A DNA stretch of 64,000 nucleotides from Limnohabitans sp. 63ED37-2. Lineage in GTDB: Bacteria; Pseudomonadota; Gammaproteobacteria; Burkholderiales; Burkholderiaceae_C. Shown in pieces: positions 1-8,407 of the stretch. Position 1 is the stretch's first letter, and each line of letters begins with the position of its first letter. The notes under the pieces were generated by a model. The model saw nothing but the letters and a program-made list of their open reading frames with translations. It searched no databases and was not told the origin of the DNA. The stretch is taken from positions 3,281,501 to 3,345,500 of the forward strand of contig NZ_CP011774.1 of assembly GCF_001412535.1 (NCBI RefSeq). The letters run 5' to 3'. A program made the position numbers and the translations under genes.

Positions 1-4
1 AGAC

Positions 5-367
5 TTGGATGCATTGCGACTCATACAGCCAGTTGCAATGACTGAAGAGCAAGTGGCAGATAAATTGATAACCGCTTACTACGCTGCTTGTTCGGTTTGG
101 ATTAAAGCAAAAGACAGCGTGGTCAATGCTGAATTGTCAGATTTGTTTGGGAAGAAAAATGCTGAGCGGCATAAAGAGACACCTGCTGTAAAACTGACAA
201 AAGAAGCAAACGCAGCGATTCGTAATATTATGAAATCCACTCAGCAAATGAGAGACTATGGAAATGGCACCAACACACTTCGACGAGAACTTGAAAAGAA
301 GCAAGTGATGCGTGGATTGAGTGGTCAAGGCATAGATGCTGCAATTAAACTGATGTTGAAACCGTAA
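5..367 (+). CDS. Hypothetical island protein (possibly 5'-partial)
   Basis: A 120-residue reading frame at the window edge, beginning with a TTG (an in-frame ATG follows at 38). The frame is open to the left edge, so the true start may lie outside the window. The product is hydrophilic, rich in Lys and Ala, with no membrane segment or signal peptide, and has no motif I recognise. Its stop codon (365-367) directly abuts the stop of the convergent recombinase gene. Base composition is clearly AT-richer than the chromosomal genes to the right, as expected for cargo of an integrative element. Function unknown. Confidence 0.55.
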   Translation: MDALRLIQPVAMTEEQVADKLITAYYAACSVWIKAKDSVVNAELSDLFGKKNAERHKETPAVKLTKEANAAIRNIMKSTQQMRDYGNGTNTLRRELEKKQVMRGLSGQGIDAAIKLMLKP

Positions 368-940
368 TCAGACCAACTCCACGGCCTTGCGAAGAACATC
401 ATCTGCAGTCGTCACATACCTCATCGTTGTTTTTATGTCGCGATGACCGGCTAATTTTGCTAAAACAAATACAGAGATTCCTTGCGAGGCCAAAGAGGAC
501 AGAAAAGTTTTTCTTCCGCTGTGCGAACTGGCGTTGCTAACACCAGCCTTGCGATACAACCAGTAAAAGTGCTGGGCGAGTGTGTTGGGTGAAAAACTGC
601 AGCGTGGTCCGCGATGTGTGGGGAACAATGGCAACGCTGGGTCTTTGTTGGTGCGTGTAGCAATGTAGTCTGCCAACTCTTGCTGCAAACGGCTGTTGAT
701 GTAGATAGTGCGAGCGTGATTGTGTTTGACACGATGAGCAGCAAGAAAGACCTCGCCACGCACACAACCCGTGCTGTCCAACACATCACCAAGTGTCAGC
801 CCAGCAACTTCGCTGACACGCAAGCCTGCTGCAACCGTCATCATCAGCATTGCTCTGTTGCGTTGTGCGTAGGGTTGAGTTGCTGTGTAAGTGAGCACTC
901 GATCAAGTTCTGCGGGTGTAAGTGATTTTGCTGTTGCCAT
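368..940 (-). CDS. Minimal tyrosine recombinase/integrase
   Basis: Site-specific recombinase of the tyrosine (phage integrase) family, 190 residues from the ATG at 940. That ATG is preceded by GGAG at a good distance, whereas a TTG 12 nt upstream has no ribosome site. All catalytic residues are visible: Arg41 in GLRVSEV, Lys72, His140 and Arg143 in HSGR, His166 in LAGHRD and nucleophile Tyr175 in MRYV. There is almost no N-terminal core-binding domain, so it resembles the short FimB/FimE or XerC-like catalytic-only enzymes rather than a 400-residue island integrase. It lies about 2.5 kb from the tRNA-Phe att remnant. It may act in integration or excision of this element, but a full-size integrase could lie beyond the left edge. 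Confidence 0.85.
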   Translation of the reverse strand: MATAKSLTPAELDRVLTYTATQPYAQRNRAMLMMTVAAGLRVSEVAGLTLGDVLDSTGCVRGEVFLAAHRVKHNHARTIYINSRLQQELADYIATRTNKDPALPLFPTHRGPRCSFSPNTLAQHFYWLYRKAGVSNASSHSGRKTFLSSLASQGISVFVLAKLAGHRDIKTTMRYVTTADDVLRKAVELV

Positions 941-1820
941 ATGTTGCTCCAAATAATGTGCGTGAAATAAGTGTGCGTTCTTATCGGTGTTGAGAACAAG
1001 AGAAACCCGATGCTTTGGCGGGTTGATAGTGATCTGTTCTAAAACAAGAGGTTGCGTTGCCGTCCAAGTAGTTTGTGTATTCTGTTATCTCTCAAGTATT
1101 TACGCTGCAGCGTGGGCAGTGAGCAACGAAACGAGCAAGAACGCATAAAAAGCCCTACAACGGCGTTTTGACCGCCGCCAGCATCGCAGCGAGCAAGGAC
1201 GAAAAAATCACTGCGTGTAGGGCTGATTTGAGGTGCTGCTGCGTGTTTTTGCCCGAAAGTAAGTTGTTGCCACAAAAAATCTGCTGCGTAATTTCTGCGT
1301 GGTTGCGAGATCTCGGGTGTTGGTGATTTGCTCTAACACGGGTGTTGGACAAGAGTGTGGTCATACTTTCGTTTGACCGATGTTTTGCTGACAGATGAAA
1401 CAAGGGTGTAGAGCGAACTGGCGTTCGCTGTGCTGTCGTAATGCTCAGGTCGCTTCGCTCTGTCGCATTACTCAGCACCACTTGCTTCGCGTTCGGTATT
1501 TGGTATTGACTGGTTTGGGAAAGTTTTGAGCAAACGACGGCTATGTCATCGCAAGATGAACAGAAGCCGCCGTGTCGTTCTGGTCAGTGCAAAGCCCATC
1601 GCAGGACGAGATTGAAAGAGTTTGACGCAAGACGAATGTATTGGAACTTGCAAACTGCTTCTGCATTGATTTGCATTGCAGCAACTCTGCGGCTCACTCA
1701 GTGCAACAAGCCTTCAATCCAACCTGTTGCGAGTGCGGGGTCATTAGCCGTCATATTACAACCCGCGTTTTTTCCCTTTGTTAGAGCAGTGGAGTATCTG
1801 CTGTAGTAGTGCCTGAATGT
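941..1820. other. 880-bp island stretch without a convincing gene
   Basis: No reading frame here has a ribosome site and protein-like composition; an 87-codon frame at 1543-1806 is the longest on the + strand and lacks a Shine-Dalgarno sequence. The DNA is rich in inverted repeats. AGCCCTACA at 1151-1159 pairs exactly with TGTAGGGCT at 1216-1224. GTAATG at 1438-1443 pairs with CATTAC at 1466-1471. A short hairpin GCGAAC/GTTCGC lies near 1413-1429. This could be an origin, a recombination directionality region or structured RNA; nothing decides between these. Confidence 0.4.
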
Positions 1821-2144
1821 TTAGTGTTGTGCCTGTGCCAAATGTCGGTGCTGTTTGAATAGTTGCCTGTTGATTTTGCTGCTGATGTTAAGAATGGGAT
1901 TGGCTGCTGTGGGTTTGAGTTTAATTCTTGTGTTCTTGTGTGCCATTTGATGCTGAAATGTTTCCAGTGTCGTGCGTTGAGATTGGGTCAGTAGGTTGCT
2001 GTGTTGTGTGAGTAGAGCGTGTGCCTGTTGTTGTGCCTGAAGTAGTCGAATGTGCGTAGTGCCAAATGTCTGAACAGCAATGCCGTTGTCTCGCAACCAG
2101 TCTGCTGTCAGTCCGTCATCCATAAAGTTCTTGTATTTGTTCAT
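1821..2144 (-). CDS. Hypothetical island protein, 107 aa
   Basis: Starts at an ATG whose context (CTAAATACTTG, T, ATGAACAAATA) is almost identical to the start of the gene at 2869, and the product begins MNKY like that gene. This supports 2144 over a longer frame starting at 2219. The protein is Gln-, His- and Thr-rich and hydrophilic, with no recognised domain. A 9-bp inverted repeat (CCAAACAAT at 2163-2171, ATTGTTTGG at 2191-2199) lies about 20 bp upstream and may be an operator. Function unknown; coding status is moderately supported. Confidence 0.45.
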   Translation of the reverse strand: MNKYKNFMDDGLTADWLRDNGIAVQTFGTTHIRLLQAQQQAHALLTQHSNLLTQSQRTTLETFQHQMAHKNTRIKLKPTAANPILNISSKINRQLFKQHRHLAQAQH

Positions 2145-2162
2145 ACAAGTATTTAGCAACGA

Positions 2163-2199
2163 CCAAACAATGCCTGTGTAAAAGTGAATGATTGTTTGG
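2163..2199. promoter_or_regulatory. 9-bp inverted repeat upstream of island gene
   Basis: CCAAACAAT and its exact complement ATTGTTTGG are separated by 19 nt. The repeat lies just upstream of the leftward gene starting at 2144 and about 100 bp upstream of the rightward gene at 2298. There is no T-tract, so an operator is likelier than a terminator. This is inference only. Confidence 0.35.
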
Positions 2200-2297
2200 T
2201 GTGTGTGGCAGATTGACACTGGACGGCAGAAAGAGGTTGTCCAGATGTTGGTGATGAAAATAAAGTTAGTTCATTGCTACATAGAAAGGACAACGCA

Positions 2298-2738
2298 ATG
2301 ACAGCACTTACAGGTTTGAAATTGACGGCGGCACAGAAGCCCACGCAAATGAGCCCCGTTCAGCAACGCCGAAACAAGTTGGCAAAACGCTTGTGGGAAC
2401 AGGCAGAGTTGGCAAAGGCACAGCAAACGGGTGGCACATTTGCACCCAAAAAGTTCCGCTCGATTACAGATGCGAACACTGGCGAACGCAAGCAAGTTGA
2501 GCAATCCAAAAAAATCAAGCAGTGGTGGTTCGTTGCAGATAGTGGCAAGTTGGTGTTGAGCGTGAGATACGGCACCAAAGTGCTTGAGTTGGCAAAGGGC
2601 AAGTGGGCAGTGGAAGTGGGTAGCGAAAAGGATTTGGTGCCTACGCTTGAACTGCTGAAGGGTGCGGTGCTGGGTGGTGAGTTGGATGCACAGATTGAAG
2701 CAGCGTCCAACAAACTGCGTGAGGGCTTTGGAGGGTAA
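2298..2738 (+). CDS. DUF6641-like island protein
   Basis: 146 residues from the ATG at 2298, which is preceded by AGAAAGGA at a suitable spacing; an upstream alternative at 2274 has no such site. The product contains TQMSPVQQRRNKLAKRLWEQ near the N-terminus, then TDANTGERK, IKQWWFVADSGK, VRYGTKVLELAKGK and a C-terminal ELDAQIEAASNKLREGF. I recall this pattern from the uncharacterised DUF6641 family of proteobacterial mobile elements, but could not verify it by search. No enzymatic motif is visible. It is followed about 130 bp later by another small gene in the same direction. Confidence 0.7.
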   Translation: MTALTGLKLTAAQKPTQMSPVQQRRNKLAKRLWEQAELAKAQQTGGTFAPKKFRSITDANTGERKQVEQSKKIKQWWFVADSGKLVLSVRYGTKVLELAKGKWAVEVGSEKDLVPTLELLKGAVLGGELDAQIEAASNKLREGFGG

Positions 2739-2868
2739 GGATTGGGGGTAGAGGGTATGGTTTATTGAAAAGCAGGGTTTTTGCCACGCTACTTGGGTAG
2801 GGTGAAAAACCGTGCTTATCGATAAACAGGGGCTGTTGATGCAGCAATGTGTGGGCACTAAATACTTG

Positions 2869-3207
2869 ATGAACAAATATTTGGTGACCGTGCGTGTAGG
2901 TGGGCAGTTGGTGAAAACAGCAGTATTTGCTGACAGCACCATTCACGCAAAACTGCTGTGTCAATACAAGTATGGGATGAACAGCATTGCTGTAAGTCCT
3001 GTGCGTGTAGATGAAGCAGAAGATGACAGCACATTGCTTGACAGCACCATCAAGCCCAAGCCTCCAGCAACACCAGCACAAGCCCGCATCAACTCGCTCA
3101 AGCAAGGCGTGGAGCGTAGTAGAGAGCAACTACACGCAGAACGCGAGCGACAACGACAACAGCGTGAAGCAGAACGCAGACGCAAGCAACAACAGCAACG
3201 CTTCTAA
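2869..3207 (+). CDS. Hypothetical island protein with basic coiled-coil tail
   Basis: 112 residues from the ATG at 2869. Longer starts at 2812 and 2839 are possible, but 2869 shares a 22-nt start context with the gene starting at 2144. The first ~45 residues (VTVRVGGQLVKTAVFADS) look like a small beta-rich domain. The last ~35 residues are almost entirely Arg, Gln, Glu and Lys and probably form a charged helix or coiled coil. No family recognised. Same strand and AT-rich composition as the DUF6641-like gene upstream. Confidence 0.55.
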   Translation: MNKYLVTVRVGGQLVKTAVFADSTIHAKLLCQYKYGMNSIAVSPVRVDEAEDDSTLLDSTIKPKPPATPAQARINSLKQGVERSREQLHAERERQRQQREAERRRKQQQQRF

Positions 3208-3404
3208 CGCTGCGTAGTGCTGTGCTTGACAGCGTAATGCAACGCTGAAATGTTGCAAAACGGCGTGAATATGCGGGTTATGGCGACGAAATGTAGTGAT
3301 TTAGAAAAACACGGCGACATCAATGACAGGCATAGTTAAAATGGTGCGAGATACTTTGCAAGCAGCGTTTTGCGAAATGCAGCAAAAACACGCACACCCC
3401 ACTT
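3208..3404 (+). other. Element end region, non-coding
   Basis: About 200 bp between the last island gene and the promoter-like sequence before the att site. It is AT-richer than the chromosome and contains many short repeats of AACGC, GCAAAA and GCGT around 3200-3260 and 3357-3390, which could be arm-type integrase binding sites. No gene with a ribosome site is visible. Confidence 0.35.
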
Positions 3405-3434
3405 TTGCAACGCTGCAGATGCTTGTGCTACAAT
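3405..3434 (+). promoter_or_regulatory. Promoter-like sequence at element end, facing the tRNA genes
   Basis: TTGCAA (3405-3410) and TACAAT (3429-3434) are separated by 18 nt, a good sigma-70 match. It lies on the element side of the att site and points rightwards. The interrupted tRNA array has lost its native upstream promoter to the insertion, so this may now drive the tRNA-Phe remnant and possibly tRNA-Asn, -Asp and -Gly. Inference from sequence only. Confidence 0.5.
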
Positions 3435-3457
3435 GCATTATCAGTTTGGGGACAGCG

Positions 3458-3502
<45 letters not shown>

Positions 3503-3506
3503 GATC

Positions 3507-3547
3507 AAACGTCGTAGAAATGCAAGTTTCTACGACGTTTTATTTTT
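3507..3547 (+). terminator. Strong Rho-independent terminator after tRNA-Phe remnant
   Basis: A perfect 14-bp stem (3507-3520 with 3527-3540) with a 6-nt loop is followed by TATTTTT. It lies between the tRNA-Phe remnant and tRNA-Asn, only 14 bp before the latter. Confidence 0.8.
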
Positions 3548-3561
3548 CAAGTCATCCCTGT

Positions 3562-3637
3562 TCCTCAATAGCTCAGTCGGTAGAGCGCCGGACTGTTAAT
3601 CCGTAGGTCCCTGGTTCGAGCCCAGGTTGAGGAGCCA
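3562..3637 (+). tRNA. tRNA-Asn (GTT)
   Basis: A 76-nt cloverleaf with encoded CCA. Acceptor TCCTCAA pairs with TTGAGGA, the anticodon loop is CTGTTAA, and the T loop is TTCGAGC. First intact tRNA of the array. Confidence 0.97.
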
Positions 3638-3663
3638 TTCAGGCCATGACGAGATGCTTGCCG

Positions 3664-3740
3664 GGAGTGGTAGTTCAGTTGGTTAGAATACCGGCCTGTC
3701 ACGCCGGGGGTCGCGGGTTCGAGTCCCGTCCACTCCGCCA
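3664..3740 (+). tRNA. tRNA-Asp (GTC)
   Basis: A 77-nt cloverleaf with encoded CCA. Acceptor GGAGTGG pairs with CCACTCC, and the anticodon loop is CTGTCAC. It is 26 bp downstream of tRNA-Asn, so probably cotranscribed. Confidence 0.97.
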
Positions 3741-3751
3741 AAGTGATGCAT

Positions 3752-3827
3752 GCGGGAATAGCTCAGTTGGTAGAGCGCAACCTTGCCAAGGTTGAGGTCG
3801 CGAGTTCGAGCCTCGTTTCCCGCTCCA
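3752..3827 (+). tRNA. tRNA-Gly (GCC)
   Basis: A 76-nt cloverleaf with encoded CCA. Acceptor GCGGGAA pairs with TTCCCGC, and the anticodon loop is TTGCCAA. Last tRNA of the array, followed at once by a terminator. Confidence 0.97.
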
Positions 3828-3832
3828 GATTC

Positions 3833-3869
3833 AAGCCCCTCAGGCGCCAGCCTGAGGGGCTTTGTTGTT
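3833..3869 (+). terminator. Terminator of tRNA array (possibly bidirectional)
   Basis: AAGCCCCTCAGG and CCTGAGGGGCTT form a 12-bp stem around CGCCAG, followed by TGTTGTT. It ends the tRNA operon and lies just beyond the stop of the convergent MBL hydrolase gene. Confidence 0.8.
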
Positions 3870-3875
3870 GGGGCT

Positions 3876-4799
3876 TCACGTGTTGTGCAACACGCCGTCC
3901 ACCTCTTGCACGGCGCCACTGCGCGCCAACTCGGCCAGCATCATGTCCAGCCAAGTGCTCAGGCTGTGGCCATGGCCAAAGCGGTGGTGCAATGCGCGCA
4001 TGTAGGGCACCTTCATGGCCCAAGCGCTGAAATCGGCGTGCGTGATGTGGCCCCATTCAAGCAGTTTAAATTTGAGCAGCACCTTGGCGCCATATCGTGC
4101 GTGGCGCTCGGGGTTTTGCGCGAAGCCTTCGAGTTTGCTGCGGGCCAAGGCCAGTGCTGGGCCCACTTCGGTGAAGACCGCGCCATGCCCCGGGATGATG
4201 GTGGCAGGAGCGAGTTGTTCGATCAGGTCCAGTGTCTGCGATACCTCGTCAAAGGCTTCGAGGCCTTCGAGCGCCGGGAACACCACACCAAAGCCGTTTT
4301 GCCAGAGCGCATCGGCCGACATCAGCAGGCGGTGTTCGGGCGCAAACAAGATCACCGAGTGCGGGTCGTGTCCGGGTGCGGCGTGCACTTGCCAGTCCAT
4401 GTCGGCCCAGCGGTGGGTGCTGCCCGGTTGCAGTAAACCGCTAAACGTAAAGGGGGGGCAGTTCTGGCCTGAGGGTTGGTAGCTCAACTCGTCTTCGCGC
4501 CAATGCTGAACGGCTTGTGACAGGCCGGGTGGTATCCAGGTTTGGAGTCCCGGGTAGTGCGCTTGCAGGGCCTGGTTGCCGCCACAGTGGTCGCTGTGCA
4601 GATGGGTGTTGACCAGTTGGTCCAGCATGCGGCCTTGCAGGCCTTGCGCCACCAAGGCCAGGGTTTGGGCCTGGTGGGTGACGTAGCCGCTGTCGACCAA
4701 GGTGGCGCTGTCCGCGTCCAGCAGAAGCACGTTGTTGGCCGACAACCAGCCGCGTTCGAACACGCGCACGCCTGGTGGCAGGGTGCAGGGTGGATTCAT
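3876..4799 (-). CDS. MBL-fold metallo-hydrolase
   Basis: 307-residue metallo-beta-lactamase-fold hydrolase. The metal site THLHSDH (His66, His68, Asp70, His71) is intact, followed by PGHDPHSV and SADALWQNGFG, which supply further ligands. The start ATG at 4799 overlaps the fadD stop (ATGA), so the two genes are translationally coupled. A longer open frame upstream lies inside fadD and was rejected. The substrate is unknown; proteins of this group are usually predicted thioester or hydroxyacyl-glutathione-type hydrolases. Pairing with an acyl-CoA ligase suggests an acyl-thioester or lactone substrate, which is inference. Confidence 0.9.
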   Translation of the reverse strand: MNPPCTLPPGVRVFERGWLSANNVLLLDADSATLVDSGYVTHQAQTLALVAQGLQGRMLDQLVNTHLHSDHCGGNQALQAHYPGLQTWIPPGLSQAVQHWREDELSYQPSGQNCPPFTFSGLLQPGSTHRWADMDWQVHAAPGHDPHSVILFAPEHRLLMSADALWQNGFGVVFPALEGLEAFDEVSQTLDLIEQLAPATIIPGHGAVFTEVGPALALARSKLEGFAQNPERHARYGAKVLLKFKLLEWGHITHADFSAWAMKVPYMRALHHRFGHGHSLSTWLDMMLAELARSGAVQEVDGVLHNT

Positions 4800-6481
4800 T
4801 TGGCGCTGCGCAGGTCGCGGCGCAAAATTTTGCCCACGTTGGACTTGGGCAACTCGTCGCGGAACTCGATGTATTTGGGACGCTTGTAGCCCGTGAGTTT
4901 GTCCTGGCAAAAGCGCGAGACAGCTTCTTCGGTCAGCATCGGGTCGTTGCGCACCACAAACACCTTGATGGTTTCGCCCTGCATGGCGTCGGGAATGCCC
5001 ACGGCCGCGCACTCGACCACACCAGGGCAGGTGGAGATCAGGTTTTCCAGCTCGCTGGGGAAGACGTTGAAGCCACTCACGATGATCATGTCCTTCTTGC
5101 GGTCCACGATGCGGGTGAAGCCCCCTTCGTCCATGATCCCGATGTCGCCCGTGCGCATGAAGCCGTCTTCGGTGAAGGTCTTGGCGTTTTCAGCGGGCTG
5201 GTTGTAATAACCCGTCATGACGTTGGGGCCGCGGATGCAGATTTCTCCCGAGCTGCCCACCGGCAGGCTGTTCCCGTCGTCGTCTTTGATGGCGATGTCG
5301 ATGCTCGGCAGAGGCAGACCGATGTTGCCGCTGAAGGTCTTTTGCGTCACGGGGTTGTTGGTACCGATCGCGCAGGTCTCGCTCATGCCCCAGCCTTCGA
5401 TCATGGCGCTGCCCGTGGCTTTTTGCCAGTTGTGGGCTGTGCCTTCCGATGCGGCCATGCCACCCGCTTGGGTGAGCTTGAGCGAGGAAAAATCAATGGT
5501 CTTGAACATCGGGTGCTGCATCAGGGCGTTGAACAGCGTGTTCACGCCGGGCAGCACATGGAAGGGGCGCTGCTTGAGGACCTCGATGAATTTGGCAAAG
5601 TCACGGGGGTTCGGCACCAGGGTCAGGTAGGAGCCTTGGCGGATGGCCAGCAAACACAGCGTGAGCGCAAAGATGTGGTACAGCGGCAAAGCCGCGACGT
5701 TGTTCACTTTGCGCAGGTCAGGCACATCGGCCAAAGCAGGCGAGAACCAGCCTTCGGCTTGCAGCATGGCGGCCACCACGTTGCGGTGTGTCAGCACGGC
5801 GCCTTTGGACAAACCGGTGGTGCCACCCGTGTATTGCAAAAAGGCGATGTCGTCCATGGTTTGCGTGGTGGGGCGCAAGTTCAAGATGCGGCCTTGTGCA
5901 ATGGCTTTTTTGAACGAGGTGACGGTGCGGCCGTTGCTCAAAGGCAATTCGAAGGGCGGCACCATTTTGGCCAGGTGACGCACGGCAAAGGTCAGCCAGC
6001 GGCCATTGATGGGGCCCAACAAATCGCCAATGGACGCCAACACCACATGCTGCACGGCGGTGCGCTCGACCACTTCTTGCAGGGTGGCGGCAAAGTTTTC
6101 CAGAATGACGATGGCGCTGGCGCCGGAATCCTTGAGTTGGTGCTCCAACTCGCGCGGGGTGTAGAGCGGGTTGACGTTCACGCAGGTGTAGCCGGCCCGC
6201 AAGATGGCAGCCATCGTGACCGCAAATTGGGGCAGGTTGGGCAGCATGATGGCCACCCGGCTGCCGGGCTCCAAGCCCTTGTTTTGCAGCCAGGCCCCCA
6301 GCGCGGTGGACAACTCGTCGAGCTGCTTGTAGCTCATCCAGCGGTTCATGCAGACCGAAAACGGGTTGTCGCTGTGCTCGCGAAAAGCCCTTTCCATCAA
6401 ATCCGTCAAACTTTTGTATTGTTCTGTGTCGATGTCGTGGGGCACACCGGGGGGGTAATTCTTCAGCCAAATACGTTCCAT
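4796..6481 (-). CDS. fadD: Long-chain fatty-acid--CoA ligase
   Basis: 561-residue adenylate-forming enzyme that activates fatty acids to acyl-CoA with ATP. The AMP-binding P-loop YTGGTTGLSKGA lies at about residues 217-228, followed by EGWGMSETCA and MRTGDIG, with the C-terminal lysine region LPKSNVGKILRRDLR. Length and N-terminus (MERIWLKNYPPGVP) fit bacterial FadD. It is the first gene of a two-gene leftward unit with the MBL hydrolase. Substrate chain length cannot be told from sequence; medium- or long-chain is usual. Confidence 0.93.
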   Translation of the reverse strand: MERIWLKNYPPGVPHDIDTEQYKSLTDLMERAFREHSDNPFSVCMNRWMSYKQLDELSTALGAWLQNKGLEPGSRVAIMLPNLPQFAVTMAAILRAGYTCVNVNPLYTPRELEHQLKDSGASAIVILENFAATLQEVVERTAVQHVVLASIGDLLGPINGRWLTFAVRHLAKMVPPFELPLSNGRTVTSFKKAIAQGRILNLRPTTQTMDDIAFLQYTGGTTGLSKGAVLTHRNVVAAMLQAEGWFSPALADVPDLRKVNNVAALPLYHIFALTLCLLAIRQGSYLTLVPNPRDFAKFIEVLKQRPFHVLPGVNTLFNALMQHPMFKTIDFSSLKLTQAGGMAASEGTAHNWQKATGSAMIEGWGMSETCAIGTNNPVTQKTFSGNIGLPLPSIDIAIKDDDGNSLPVGSSGEICIRGPNVMTGYYNQPAENAKTFTEDGFMRTGDIGIMDEGGFTRIVDRKKDMIIVSGFNVFPSELENLISTCPGVVECAAVGIPDAMQGETIKVFVVRNDPMLTEEAVSRFCQDKLTGYKRPKYIEFRDELPKSNVGKILRRDLRSAK

Positions 6482-6640
6482 GCGCTTGTCTCCTGTAGCG
6501 CTTCATTGTCACCAGCTCTTGTTGGGGTCGACACAGGGCAAGTCCTGAGATGAGGGCTTGCAGGTCTCAAAGGCGACAAAACCCGTGTCACCCCCGGGCA
6601 GGCAAATCGGTGCAAAATGGGGTTAACCCTAGGTGTCATC

Positions 6641-7393
6641 ATGAATACCCCTTCAGAACCGCGTACCAAGCGACTCACTCTTGTGCTTCGTCAGCTGTGG
6701 CAAAGCGTGTTCGGCGTGGCCGACGTGGGGCTGTCTTCCTCGGGCGGGGTGGCCCGCAAGAGCGCCAATTGGGTGCCGATCCGATCGCTGTCGCCACGCC
6801 ACAAGCCGCGCATTGCGCGGCATTTGCGCGCCCTGCCCGCACAAGACCGTTACCTGCGTTTTGGTTACGCCGCCACCGATGAGCAAATTGACCGCTATGT
6901 GGCGGGTCTGAACTTCACGCGGGACGAGATCTTTGGGGTTTTCAACCGCCGCTTGGAGTTGGTGGCCATGGCGCACTTGGCGTATTCGGTCGACCCGCAA
7001 TGGGCCACGTGTGCCGAGTTTGGCGTGTCGGTGTCGCCCCATCAGCGTGGCAAAGGCCTGGGCGCCCAATTGTTTGGCCATGCGGTGATGCATGCCCGCA
7101 ACCAAGGGGTGAGCCTGTTGTTCATCCACGCCTTGAGCGAGAACGTGGCCATGCTCAAGATCGCGCGCCACGCTGGGGCCGCGGTGCAGCGCGACGGCAG
7201 CGAAAGCGAGGCCTATCTGTCTTTGCCGCAAGCCACTTTGGACAGCCAGCTCAGCGGGCTGGTGCAGGAACAAATGGCCGAGCTCGACTACCAGCTCAAA
7301 ATGCAGGCGAACCAGTTTCGCCAGTGGCTGGCCACGGTGCAAGAGATCCGCCAAGGCGTGCGCGATGCCCGTCACACTTCGCGCGGCCCCTGA
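6641..7393 (+). CDS. GNAT-family acetyltransferase
   Basis: 250 residues from the ATG at 6641, which has AGGTG five bases upstream; an earlier start at 6617 lacks a ribosome site. The acetyl-CoA binding motif A is visible as VSVSPHQRGKGLGAQLF around residues 129-145, preceded by MAHLAYSVD (strand 4). The C-terminal ~40 residues are helical and Gln-rich. It lies divergently from fadD. The acceptor substrate is unknown. Confidence 0.85.
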   Translation: MNTPSEPRTKRLTLVLRQLWQSVFGVADVGLSSSGGVARKSANWVPIRSLSPRHKPRIARHLRALPAQDRYLRFGYAATDEQIDRYVAGLNFTRDEIFGVFNRRLELVAMAHLAYSVDPQWATCAEFGVSVSPHQRGKGLGAQLFGHAVMHARNQGVSLLFIHALSENVAMLKIARHAGAAVQRDGSESEAYLSLPQATLDSQLSGLVQEQMAELDYQLKMQANQFRQWLATVQEIRQGVRDARHTSRGP

Positions 7394-7465
7394 AAAGACG
7401 GTTTGTCATCCAAATCCGCTATCCTAGTAGTTTATTCACTACAGCATGTCCTGCCAGCCTAGACC

Positions 7466-8407
7466 GTGTCTGACCCCTACCCTGCGCGCCACGCCGAGCG
7501 CGAAGACAAGCGAAGTTTTCTGCAAAAACTCGCGGAGTTCATCCACCCTGGACCCGATTCGGCCGATGAACTGATCGAGACCTTGGCCGAGGCCGAGGAC
7601 AACCAGATCATCAACACCGAGAGCCGTTTGATGCTCGAAGGGGTGATCCGCATGGCCGATATGACCGCCAGCGATGTGATGCTGGCCGCGCCGCGCATGG
7701 ACCTGCTGAACATCGAAGACCCCATGGACGAGTTGCTGCACCAAGTGATTGACACCGGGCATTCGCGCTTTCCGGTCTTCGAGGGTGAGCGCGACAACAT
7801 CATCGGCATATTGTTGGCCAAAGACCTGCTCAAACTGCAGCGTGCGCCCGAGTTGAACATCCGCGCCTTGTTGCGTCCGGCGGTGTTTGTGCCTGAAAGC
7901 AAGGGCCTGAACGATTTGCTGCGCCAGTTCCGCGACAACCGCAACCACCTGGCCATCGTGATCGACGAGTATGGCCGCACGGCTGGGCTGATCACCATCG
8001 AGGATGTGCTCGAGCAGATCGTGGGTGAGATCGAGGACGAATTCGACATCGCGGAGGATGCCGGTGATATTTTCGGGCTGCCCGACCGCAGTTTCAGGGT
8101 CAGCGGCGACACCGCCATCGAGCGCGTGGACGAGGCCTTTGGGGTGGATTTGAGGCAAGCACGTCAAGCCGATGACGACCATGATTTCGACACATTGGGC
8201 GGCTTGATCGCCCACGAAATGGGCCATGTACCGCACCGGGGGGAAAACTTCGAGCTGGCGGGCCTGCGCTTTGTGGTCTTGCACACCCGCGCGGGTGCCG
8301 TGCGCTGGTTCAAGGTGTCCCCCTTGCCTGCCCTTCGCAGCGAACCGTTGGGCAGCGAGCAGCCCAGCAACACAGCCAACTCACCTGCACCCGGAACCGC
8401 TCCATGA
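7466..8407 (+). CDS. corC: CorC/HlyC-family protein with CBS pair
   Basis: 313 residues from a GTG start. A short N-terminal helix segment is followed by two CBS domains (about residues 70-195, with DTGHSRFPVFEGERDNIIG and NHLAIVIDEYGRTAGL) and a C-terminal CorC_HlyC domain (DEAFGVDL, DTLGGLIAHEMGHVP). Members are linked to Mg2+/Co2+ efflux or membrane integrity. It overlaps the lnt start by ATGA, and the corC-lnt pairing is conserved in proteobacteria. No transmembrane DUF21 domain is present, so this is the short CorC form. Confidence 0.9.
   Translation: MSDPYPARHAEREDKRSFLQKLAEFIHPGPDSADELIETLAEAEDNQIINTESRLMLEGVIRMADMTASDVMLAAPRMDLLNIEDPMDELLHQVIDTGHSRFPVFEGERDNIIGILLAKDLLKLQRAPELNIRALLRPAVFVPESKGLNDLLRQFRDNRNHLAIVIDEYGRTAGLITIEDVLEQIVGEIEDEFDIAEDAGDIFGLPDRSFRVSGDTAIERVDEAFGVDLRQARQADDDHDFDTLGGLIAHEMGHVPHRGENFELAGLRFVVLHTRAGAVRWFKVSPLPALRSEPLGSEQPSNTANSPAPGTAP

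Noticed and set aside
1543..1806. 87-codon island frame
   Set aside because: No ribosome site and unprotein-like composition; kept only as part of the gene-free stretch.
4775..6553. 592-codon frame on the + strand
   Set aside because: Antisense to fadD, which has all family motifs.
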